Below, in pieces: positions 16,441-28,400 of a stretch of DNA of 64,000 nt. The stretch's first letter is position 1. The number at the start of each line of letters is the position of its first letter. The notes below the pieces were generated by a model. It ran no database searches and was not told where the DNA came from. It saw only the letters and a program-made list of their open reading frames with translations. The stretch is from a bacterium UBP15_UBA6099 (GTDB lineage: Bacteria; UBP15; UBA6099). The DNA lies in assembly GCA_002435745.1 (NCBI GenBank), contig DIWT01000043.1, positions 169,832 to 233,831 on the forward strand, in the 5' to 3' direction. The position numbers and the translations under genes were made by a program.

Positions 16441-19400
16441 ATGAGAAAACCATCAAGTGTCGCGAAGTTATTTATTTTTGTCGCGATAGCGTCGGCTATG
16501 GTTATGACGCTAAGACCGGGAACGGCGCTTGGCGGCCCCACATACGTGCATCTTTATGAATCTATTACTCCGACAGTTGCGGGCGCGTGGACGACTGTAA
16601 ATTTAAATGCTTTATATGGCATTCCGGGAAACGCGGTTGTTGAGGCGGCTTTTGTGGTGACTCAGGGAAACGCGGACAGGACGGGAGGCGTAAGGGCCGT
16701 AGGCTCGGCGCTGAACAGATATGTCACGGTGAATAGGTCATCCACCAACGGTTTAATGAATGCGATGGTTATGCATGTTCAAGCCAACGCAGCCGGACAG
16801 ATTCAGTATTACGTGGACAATGTCACGAGGACTAGTTTCGTCATATTGGGATATTGGACGACCGGAACTTATGTTGAACGATTTGCCACCGTAAGCACGA
16901 CGGCCGATAACACATGGCAAACAGTGAATGTGGCAGTCGGAGCCGGGATGGTGGGGGAATTCGTGCTATCGAACCGCACCACGACGGACAAATATCTTGG
17001 CGCAAGGGAAGTCGGCTCTGCCATTGACAGGAGGGCATATTTAAGAAGGCCCACAAACACTACCGCCAATACCGTCACAATGCATTCAAAAGTGAACGCG
17101 TCGAATCAGGTTCAGTTATATCTGAGCGATAGAGCTAACAGCACGGTTTATTATGTCGGGTATTGGAGCGCGTCGCCTGAGGAGCAGTTTGCGGAACTAT
17201 TTTTCAATATTGGCAAACCTACTGCGGACGCCACATGGCAGGATTACAATCTTAACGGTTGCTGCGGGACGGGGTCGCCGACGGCGCAATCGGTGGCGGA
17301 GGTCGCGTTCGAGAACGACGCGATGGTTTCCAATAATATTGGTGTTAGGGAAACAGGAACAACGACTCCTGCGAGGATGTTCAATCTCAGAACTTCAGGG
17401 GGAGCGGCAAATATCGGCATTTTCGGAAAGATGCACGCGCAGGCGGATTTCAGTTCGGGAGCCGCGATTCAGAGATATCATCAACGGGCGACTAATAACA
17501 ATGCCGCTGGAGGAAGAGGAAGATTTCTGGTTACTGGCAATTGGTGGACCCCGCCTAATGCCACATCATACACGAACAATGCCGAGTCGGCTCTGAACAA
17601 TCTTGGAGCGAGACCCGGCCAGTCCGCCACAGTGTCAGGCTCAAAATTCGGTTCTTCGTGCCTCGCGACAGTAAGCGCTGTGAACGTAGGAGCTTATGAG
17701 GTCGCGTGCGCCGATGTTTCAGCATGGAGCGACACGTCGATAACATTCACCGTCAACGACGCGGTCAGCGACTACGGCGGAGCAGGCGCGCTGGTGGTCA
17801 AGGCGAGGGGGAACAACGACCTCACTCCTCTCAACTTCTACGTTTATCCCAAAATCGACAGCATTACGACGCCGTCTGTGGCGAACGCCGCGAGGATTTA
17901 CGACGCTGGAGATTCGGACGGCGTCATAACAATTGTGGGTAAGAGGTTCGGAACAGGCGGGACAGTGACGATACTGGGCCAAGCGGCGACAGTGAACTCG
18001 TGGACGGACACTGCGATCGAGGTTAGAGTCCCTGCGACAATCCCGGACGACTCCTATACGGGCGATATCGTTGTGACCCGCACTACGCCGGCGGACAACA
18101 GGACGGCGACTTTCACCGGGTTCAGGATACTGCCGAGGATAACAGAAATAGCTCCGCAGTGCGGAGGCGCCGGGCTGGCTGTGACAATCACGGGAAATCA
18201 CTTGTGTCAGTCTGGAACGTGCCCGGCGGCTGGCAACAGGTCGAACGCGACCAACAATGTGGCGAACAGTTTGGATCAAATGGTTCCAGACGGAAATATT
18301 ACAGGATGGACGCACGCTTCGATATCCCTGACGGTCCCGGTTGGAGCTACGACCGACGACGTGTTCGTCACAAGCGGATCGTACAAGAGCAACGGAGTAG
18401 GCTTCGTATATGACGACGCTGCTCCGGCGCAGAGCGGTCACAATCCGGCTAGCGGTTCATACGTGGAATCATCAGCGATATCAGTTGATCTCGCGCTGGA
18501 CGCCGTCGGCGCATGCAGATGGTCGACCTCGAACCAGACTTATTGGGACATGCCGCCCGTCAACGAGTGCTCCGGCGGAGGAACCACGGCGATATCATGC
18601 GCCGTTTCCGGGCTGGCCGAGGGGGACAACAACATATATGTCGCCTGCGCGGACGGATGCTCTAACTCGGTTACTCAGCAACTTGTTTACAAAATCGACT
18701 CAGCCGCTCCGACTCAATTGACATGGAACCCTGACAAAGGCTCGATTGTATGTTCCACAAGCCCGAGTATTGTGGTTTCGACGAACGAAAACGCATGGTG
18801 CAGATGGTCGCTGACGGACAAAGACTACTCGAACATGACCGCTCCGGGAGACGGGACATGCGGAGGCGGAGGCACACAGAATCTCAATTGCGCCACATCA
18901 GGACTTATTCCCGTTAACGAGTATCTCTACATATCCTGCCGCGATGAAAAAGGCAACGAGCAATACTGGCATAACAACGAGGACATCAACTACGTCGTGG
19001 ACATAGTCGCCCCTATCGGATTGACCAACAGTTCTCCTGCGAACGGCGCGACGAACGTGGCTTTCAATCCGACGCTCAAAGCGGCGGGCGCGGTGGATGC
19101 GGGCGCAATCTCTTACTATTTCCAGATAGCTTCCAACTCCGGGTTCACGACCGGGCTGCAGGAAAGCGGATGGATAAGCGGCTCTGATGAATGGGTCGTG
19201 CCGGTTTCGCTTCCCGCGGATACTGTTTACTACTGGCGGGTCAAGGCGAAAGACACGTGCGACAGGGAGTCCGCTTACACCTCGGCGTTCTCGTTCAGAA
19301 CGATACCCATGACGCCGGTTATAACATTTGCCGGGTTCTCTCAGGCGGCGGACGCTTCCGGGGAACTGACTGTCACATATAATCTGACGGATTTGAACAA

Positions 19401-22400
19401 CGACGCGGCGAGGCTTCTCATCGAGTTTTCCGCTGACGGAACGAACTGGCGACAGGCGAGAATAAAAAGTCCCGCAAGCGCCGGCGCGGTTGACAACACG
19501 GGGGTAAGCTCCGGGACGTCCACAGGGCAGATAACGGGAGTTCCCACGCCGCAGACCGGAGCGACGTTCGTGTGGCTGACCATGAGCGCGGAAAATGAGG
19601 GTGGGGCGTTTCTCGAAGAAGACGACACTGTTTACATCCGCATTGCCACGTTCGACGCGGCTCAGGGAGAGACGAAAGTTTCCGAGTCGTTCAAGGTGGA
19701 TAATCAGGCTCCCAAGAACTACAACTGCTCCACGCCGCCGAACGGCACGACAGGGGTTTCACCTAATCCGACGCTGACGGCGGCGGGCGCCACTGACATA
19801 TCCAACGTCGAATACCACATCCAATTGGCGGAAGACGAGGCATTCACGACCGGGGTTCAGGCTAGCGGCTGGCAGTCTTCGCTTTCGTGGAACCCGGGGG
19901 CGTTGTCTCAGAGCCAAATGTATTATTGGCACGTAAAAGCAAGGGATCAATTCGGAAACGAAGGCGATTTCTCAGCGCCGACATGGGATTTTCTAGTGGC
20001 GGACGACGAGCCTGACGCGAGCATCACCTCTGCGTCTCAGACTTCGACGGACGGCTCCGGGGTCGTGACGGTCACGTACAATGTGTCCGACCCGCAGAAT
20101 GATTCCGTGTCTCTTCTCGTGTTGTTCTCAGTTGACGGCGGATCGACATGGAGGCAGGCGCATATACAGTCGTCGTCTGCCGGGGCAGTAAACAATACGG
20201 GAGTCAACTCCGGAACATCCACAGGGCAGATAACAGGAATAACCACTCCGAGGACGGGAGCCACGCTGACTTGGCACACGCAAAACGCGAACAACGAGGG
20301 CGGCGCATATTTAGGCGAAAGCTCGAACGTGTATGTCAAATTGACTCCCAACGACGGTGTAAACGCGGGCGCCACGAGGTACTCTACGTTTTTCACGGTA
20401 GACAATGTTGCTCCGACGGGGGTAGGCCTTCAGTATCCTGAAATAAACGAAACCTACGTAGGGGTGAACGTGACGCTTACGGCTCAGCCGCCGAGCGACA
20501 TCAGCACGGTTCAGTATAAATTTCAAGTGGACACCGCGTCTGCTGACTGGTCGGCCCCCGGACTTCAGGAAAGCGGATGGGAGCCGTCTAACTCTTGGGC
20601 GGTCTCGTCTCAATTGAATTATGCGGCGGAATATGATTATAGGGTCAAGGCAAAAGACCAATACGGCAACGAGGGAACATGGGTTGCGGTTCCATGGAGA
20701 TTTACCACGACGCCGGCTCCAGACGCTTCCGCATGGCCGTTCGACGCTCCGGGCGATTACTCCTACAACTCCGCGCAGATATCCGTGGAGTCGGGCATGG
20801 CGAAGTTGAAACCCAGCGTCGACCCGGTATGGATGAACGACAGTTGGCTCTATCGAAAAGCCGTGACGGTGAACAATTCCGGCAATCCGTTCCTGCTGAC
20901 GGATCAGCAGGTCAAAGTCGAGCTTAACAGCGTGGTGTTCAACTTCGCCAAGGCGAGGACTAACGGGGAGGACATAAGGTTTACGGACAGCGACGGAGTG
21001 ACGGCTCTCGACTACTGGGTCTCTTCGTATAACAGCGGATCTCAGACGGCAACGATATGGGTTAAGGTTCCGAGCGTGCCGCAAAGCTCGACGAAAACCA
21101 TCTACATGTATTACGGGAACGCTTCCGCTCCCGACGCGTCGAGTTTAAGTTCCACGATGGACGAGCAGACGTTTACGGACGGAGCCTCGGCATGGACGAA
21201 TCTGACTTCCTCAACGAACGTCAACCTGACATATAACGGCAACGATGTCATATTAGGCTCTCCGCTGATAGTGGACGGCGCGGTTGTGGAACTGGACTGC
21301 AACGCTGGTTGCTACTTTCCGTACATAAGAGTGGTTAACGGCGGAACGATAAAGACGACCGGGCAAAAGGCGTTAAAGCTGTACGCAAAAGAGATATATG
21401 TGGACGCGACGTCAAAGATAGACGCGAACCGGATGGGATATCCCGGCGGGCCGCAGAACACGGTAAGATACGGAAGGAACGACGGGACGAGTCCGAGCGG
21501 GACGCCCGGCGTTTCGGGAGGATACGGCGGACAGAGCGCGGGCACGACCGACGGCCCCGGCGGCGGAGGCGGAGCGCACGGGGGGTTGGGAGGATCCGGC
21601 GGCGGGGCCAACGGAACAGGCGAAATTGCGGGCGCGGGCGGCGGAACGGCTTACGGGAACAACGCCGACCAGACAGTTAATTTCGGCGGCGGCGGCGGCG
21701 CGGGCGGAAAATCCGCCAGAGGAACGGACACCAATAGGGGCATAGGCGGCGCGGGCGGCGCGGGCGGCGGCATAGTTCTTCTGGATGCTGAAACGATAAC
21801 TATACTTGGCACAGTCAGCGCAAACGGAGAGGCCGGATGGCAGGGCACGTGTTATTCGGACACAAACAGCGGCGGCGGCGGCGGCGGCGGCGCGGGCGGC
21901 ACGGTGGCGATTCGGGGAACGAACGTCACGATAGCTTCGGGCGCAAGCCTCACGGCGAACGGCGGCAACGGCGGCCCGCAGACGATATACGCGGGGTCCG
22001 GCGGCGGCGGCGGCGGCGGAAGAGTGAAGGTTTTCTGCGCCACGTGTTCCGTAGCGGGCGCGATGTCAGCGTCGGCAGGGGCCAGCGGCGGCGCTTCTTA
22101 CGCGGCTCCGGTCTCGACAAACGGGACGGCCGGCACAACTTACATGTCGCCCGGCGGCTCGTTCGTTTACACATACGATTTCGCAAACTCGGTTTCAGGC
22201 TCGATTGTGTCTAACAACATCTCATCATTCTTCCTCGGCGGGACGTTCCACGCTCAGAACACGCTTCCATCCGACCCGTCTGCGGGGTCGCTTGCCTTCC
22301 AGATACAGAAGGCGTCGGACTCGTCCACTTTGTGCGGCATCACTCCGGCGCAGGCGGCGGCGGGATTCGACGCTTCCGGATGCACTTTGGCGGATGTGCC

Positions 22401-25400
22401 GGTGAAACTCCGCGCAGCCCTAGGCATGACGAAGGCTCCGGGATCGCCCACTGTCAGAAACTGGACTTTTAACTATTACACTAGGAACCGCGCGGACCTG
22501 ACCATCCCGACATCGGTGGGGTCCGAACTGGCGTTCACTTATTTCTCAAACACTCCGACGATATCTCCCAACTCTTCAATGGGGCAGGTCTTTTCGGAAG
22601 TCACCGAGTTCACGGCTTCCGTGATAACGGGAACAGTGGAGTTTCAGATAAGCAACAACGGAACGAACTGGTATTATCACAACGGGACCGTTTGGGCGCA
22701 GCAGACGGGCGGCGGTTATCCGTTGCAGACGAACACATCCGCCGAGATTAGCGCCAAGGTCAGTTTGTTCGACAACGAGGTCGGCGCCGGCACGTTCTTC
22801 TTCAGAGCGTTTCTGGCGTCTGACGGAACCCAGAAAGCGGAGCTGGACAACGTCAATATCGTATACACTCTTCCCGCGAGGCCGGTGGTGACGGGACTTG
22901 CGCCGTCGAGCGGAGTGGCGGGACAGGAAATAACAATAAACGGCTCCAGCTTCGGATTGTCACAATCCTCTTCGACGGTGACGTTCAACGGAATCGCAGC
23001 CGGAACGGCAAACTATTGGAGCGCCACACAAATAAAAATAAACGCGCCATCCGATGTCGCCACAGGGCATGTGGTCGTAACCGTCAGGAGCGTTCTTTCG
23101 GAGCAATCCGGCAATTCGCTATTCACGGTTGGCGCTCCGTTGATTTCTACAGTCACGCCGTCTCAGGGCTACGGCGGGGACATCATCCTGATTGAGGGAA
23201 ACAACTTCGGAATGGTCAAAGGAGCTTCCACGGTGAAGTTCCACGGAGGAATAACTGCGACTTGCGACACATGGGGCAACACCGCGCTGATATGCCGCGT
23301 GCCGTCGGGATCTCAAACGGGAAACATCACCGTGACCACAAGCGGCGGAACGGCGACGTCGATGTTCACAATAACGACCGACACGTCGATGTGGCCGTTC
23401 GAGGTTCCCGGCGACTACGCCAAATCGAGCGCGAGCATACTGATAGACGGCGGGGCGGCTTATCTTGACGTGGTTAACTCGCCGGCATGGTTCAACAAAA
23501 GTTGGACGACGAGGCGCGCGCTGACTGTTTCCAACTCCAGCGGCGTCGCTCAGACTGACTTCCAACTCGCGGTATACCTCAATGTTTCGAATTTTGGTTT
23601 CGACAGCGCGCAACCGGACGGCGCGGACATAAGATTCACGACCTCCGACGGAACGACGCTGATTAACAACTACTGGATTCAGAGTTATGACAGCGTTGGG
23701 AAAACGGCGGTTATTTGGATTAAGGTTCCGAATGTGCCGACAGGGGGAACCACCTTGTATCTGTATTACGGCAACCCGTCCGCCGGGCCTCTCTCGAACA
23801 AGGCGAACACTTTCATAGCCGAATCATTTACGGACGGCGCGGCGGCGTGGACGCAGACGGATGTCTTGTCCGACGTTGAGGTTGCGCCTATTCCGGCGCA
23901 TATAGCGTTTCAGACCAGCGCGGTGCCGAGGACTTGCGACGAGAACTGGGGCAACTCGTGTTTCGGCTGCACCAACTACAACGACGACTGCACCACCTGC
24001 GCTCCGCCTTGCATACTCTGTTCCGGCGCCAGTTGCGTCGGTTCCGAAGCCATAGACGCGCTCAGAGTGAACGAAGGAACATATTTAAGGCCCGGTTCCA
24101 ACTACACTGTGACCGTGGATTACCACGCGTACGGCAGCAACAGGTTTTCCATAAGCTATCAGCCTCCGGGAGGGGCGTGGACTCAGATGTACTGCTCCGG
24201 ACTGATCGCCGCGGGAAGCTACAGTTACACCAGCCCGACATACGCTCTCAACGCCACGCCCGGCGTCCACAAGGTGAGGGCGGCGATGAACTACAACGTG
24301 AACTGTCCGTTCACTTGCGCCACCCAATATTGCGACACGGACGAGCTTGAGATTTACGTCAGCTACAAATCCGGCGGATATATGACGTCCGTCGCGCTGC
24401 CCGGATTCATGGGGGCCACATCGTTCACGTCCCCGAACGCCCAGCCCGCCGGCTCGACTCTCGGCTATAAAATAGTCAAAGCGTCCGATAACAATAATCT
24501 TTGCTCAATAACTAGCGCGCAGGCGAACGGAGGGTATTCGATTCCGGCCGGAACGGACTGCGCCGATCAGACGGTTCCCGTTTACATCAGAGCGGACATG
24601 CAGTCGACCGACCCGCTGCTTTCACCGACAGTTAATTCTTGGACGCTGAATTATTTCAGACGCAAGATCGCGAACGTTTCCGTTTCGGCTTACGGAGCTT
24701 CGCAAGCAAAACAGTATCCAACAACCCGGCCGACCGTCGTGAACAACACCGGTTTGAGCTTTGAAGAGATAATTTCGTTCACCGACATCCTTTATCCCGA
24801 CGGGAGCGATGTCGCGTTCCAGATCAGCAACAACGGGTCGAACTGGTATTATCACAACGGCTCGTCGTGGGTTCCCGCTTCAGGATACGCTCAGTCGAAT
24901 TCCGGAACGGCGGTTTCTCAGAAAATCAATACTTTCCACACTGACGTCGCCCCCGGAACGTTTTACTTCAAGGCATATCTGAACTCGAACGGGTCGCAAC
25001 CGTCCGGGTTGGACGGCGTAAGCATAAACAAAGCGCAACTGACGTTCTCGCAGATAGTCAACAACGGCGCGGGAGACAGATATGTGCAACTGTACAATCC
25101 GTTCAGTTCGGACTACAACCTCGCCGGGCACGTCCTCGGAATCGGACCGGGCATGGAATACACCATCCCGGCAGGTCAGAGCATTCCGTCGAAAGGCCAC
25201 TACATAATCGCAAAAAGCCAAGCGGATTTTATTAGCAGGTTCGGGTGCGAAGCGGCGCATGTGAAGGAATGGAGCGGATTGGACATGTCAGCCGCCGGCG
25301 ACGAAGTGTATCTGAAAGCAAGCTCAGGAGCCACAAGCTCTATAGACCTTGTGGTCTGGGGAGCGTACAATGGAGCGCAACTGCCCGAAGGCCAGTTCAC

Positions 25401-28400
25401 CGCGCCTCCCGGTTCTCCCGCGCCGACGCATCCTATAGGGAAAGCGATTCGCAGAGTGGTCGAGGGATACGAGGGCAACGAGAAGGACTCAGGCGCGGAT
25501 GCGGACTCGTCGCCGGAGAACGAAGAAGCCCTAGCGTCAGCTTTTATGGCGGATGAGCCTTCGCCTTTCTGCGCGCCTCCTATGAACGGCTCCATAGTCA
25601 TCAACGACAGCGACGGATACACGAAGATAGCCAACCCGGTCATGACTTTAACGTGTGAAGACCCGGCCGGAGTCAATTGCGACGCGCAGGACTCCATGAG
25701 GATGGCCTGCTCGGAGGCCGCGCTGTCATCGGCGGCTTGGATTCCGTTTGAAAAGAAATGCAACGAGCCGGGATATGCCTGCGCGTTCAATATAACCGCA
25801 AGCGCCGGTTGTTCTTCAAGCGAAGGAGAAAAGACGGTATATGTGGAGTTCCGCAACGACATGGGCAATATTCAGCCGACTCACCCTTCGGACTCGACTA
25901 TTTATGACTTGACGCCGCCAGTGATTTCTCAGCTTCTCGTTTATTCCGACAAGGAAACTTATCTCTGCGGAACCGCGGACGGATGCGCGACTCTTTCTCC
26001 ATCGACAGGCGGAACGGTCTATTACAACAATCTCGGCGGACAGGGACACGGACAGAAGATGACTGTCGAGCTTGTCTGGGACGACCCCGTAGGGGATAAG
26101 TACGAATATCGCGGGCAGTATGCCTTCGGAGCAAGCCCGACTTATGACGGAACGAACACTGGACCTGACATCGACGGCGCGGACGGCTGGAAACAGGTAT
26201 ACACGGTTGATTCCGGTGAAACGGATGAAATGGGAATCAAATTCACCGTTTATGATAAAGCCGGAAACTCTTCATTCGTTTCTCTTAATTTCATCATGGA
26301 CAATACGGCTCCGTCTATAACTTACGTATGGCCGGCAGCCGGCGGCAGAACCAACTGGTACAAAGATAATCCCGGCAACGTCGTCAATATCGACTTCGGC
26401 TGGGTCAACAAGTGTCCACTGCAATCGGCTCAGTATAGAATAGGAACCGGAACATGGACTAGTATTTTCTCGTCTTTCATGACTTCCGATTACACCAACA
26501 ACTGGGGATTGAGTTGGGCGGCGGTTCCCGAAGGCTCAAACTCCATCAGCGTCAGGGCTTCCGACGGCTGCGGCAACACCGCCGAACATTCCTATATCGA
26601 AAATATTCAAGGGTTCATTTTTAGAAAAGACGGCACGGCTCCATCAATAACCGGCGTTATGCTGACATCGAATGCCGAGGACTATTTCTACGGCACGTCG
26701 GACGGTCTTGACTGCGCGAACGTCGGCGCGTATCCCGGAGTCACCTGCGCGGCGTGGTTCAACAGCGCGGCGGGAGAGGGCGCGGGGCAGACCATCGACG
26801 TTTCCGTGTCATGGACGGACACTGCCTCTTATAACAGGGCGCAAGGCTCCGTCGCGTTCGATTCGAATCCGCCTCCGGACTATTTCGGCCCGCCATGGAA
26901 CATCTATTACACGGCGGCGGCCGGGGTCGGCAACCAACTCGGAACGGAAGTCAGCGTCTATGACGAAGCGGGCAACAAATCGACCGTGAAGATAGATTAC
27001 AGACAGGACAACGTCAAACCGGTGTCGGCGATAACCGCGCCGACGGCAGGCTCATGGCAAACCGCCGACTTCAATTTAACGGTTTCCAACAGCGACGCCG
27101 CGCCAAGTTCCGGTTTGGCTTTGTGCTATTTCAGGGTGTTAAGCGACTCCGTTGAGACGGTGGCATGGACGAGTTACGACTGCGCAGGGAATCCTCCCGC
27201 GATAACCGTAGGCTCAGGCATGAATTGCGACGTCGAAGGCGCAAACATTTGCGAAGTCCAGATTTACAGCCGGGACAAGGTGAATTCCAGCGTTGTCGCC
27301 TCGCGCGTGTTCTCAGTGGCGTGGCAGGGGCCTGTTATCACGAACAACATCGCCGGATGCCCGTCTTGCGACGACACATGGCGCTCGGCGGCCGGAACTG
27401 TTTACGACATTGATTTCTCCGACAACGGAGTTCTCGATGCCGGGGAATACACGATATGGACGGGGCCGAACAGGACCGGCTCCATGCTGAAGGACTGGAC
27501 GGCAATATTCGGTCCGGGCCTAGGCGCAGGCTCTTATGCGACTGACTTCCAGATCGATTTCGATTCGGCGCAGAACGGAATCAACTATGTTTCGTTCCGC
27601 GCTTCCAATATTGCGGCTCTTTCGACCACATTGACCGACGCGTTTTATCTCAGGAAAGACACGCAGGCGCCATCCACGCCGGTTGTGACGGGTTACGACA
27701 GTTCGGCGATGAATGTCGTTTTGACGGACGGCGGGTGGGGATCTTACGCGAATCCGTATTTCGCATGGTCGGCCGACATAGACAATCCCGCCTCGCCCGC
27801 GCCGAATTCGGGCGTAAAGCAATTCAACATCTATTTCGGAAACAATCCCGCGGGAGTTCCGGATACGGTCGCGGCCTCCGCCTTCTATGAGGTCGCTCAG
27901 GTTCTCGTCAGCGGAGAAACATATTATTTGCGGATCGGCGTCGAGGACAACGCGGGAAACGCCGCGGCGGCCCAGACTGTCTTCGTCTATAAGTATGACG
28001 ACACCGGGCTTAGCGTCGCCGCCACGGACTCTGCGGCGTTGTTGACCAACAATGTGACAAAGGGCCAGCAGAATGTCGTGTTCGCGCGGCTCGACCTCAG
28101 TTCCGCCAACAGGACGGTGGACTTGCTTTCGTTAAAAGTCGAACTGAACGGGTCCGACGCCGACATATCCGCCGCGAGACTCGCTCACGATGCCAACGAC
28201 AACGGCGAGTACGATTCAGGAGTGGACTCGCTCCTCGGCTCCGACAAGACCTTCGCTTCGGGAGAGTTGACCTTCGACGGGTTCTCGCTGTCAGTCAACA
28301 CGACCGACACGGAAAGTTTGCTCATTCTGCTGGATATTTCCGGTTCCGCCACGCAAGGAAACGCCGTTGGAATCGGGATTCTTGAATCAGACATAACAGC

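Noticed and set aside
21312..22043. Several Pro-rich - strand frames
   Set aside because: They are the complement of the GGC glycine-repeat tract and reflect composition only.
20000..23000. CRISPR-like repetition
   Set aside because: The repeats are coding, irregular in spacing and diverged; there are no uniform repeat-spacer units and no cas genes.
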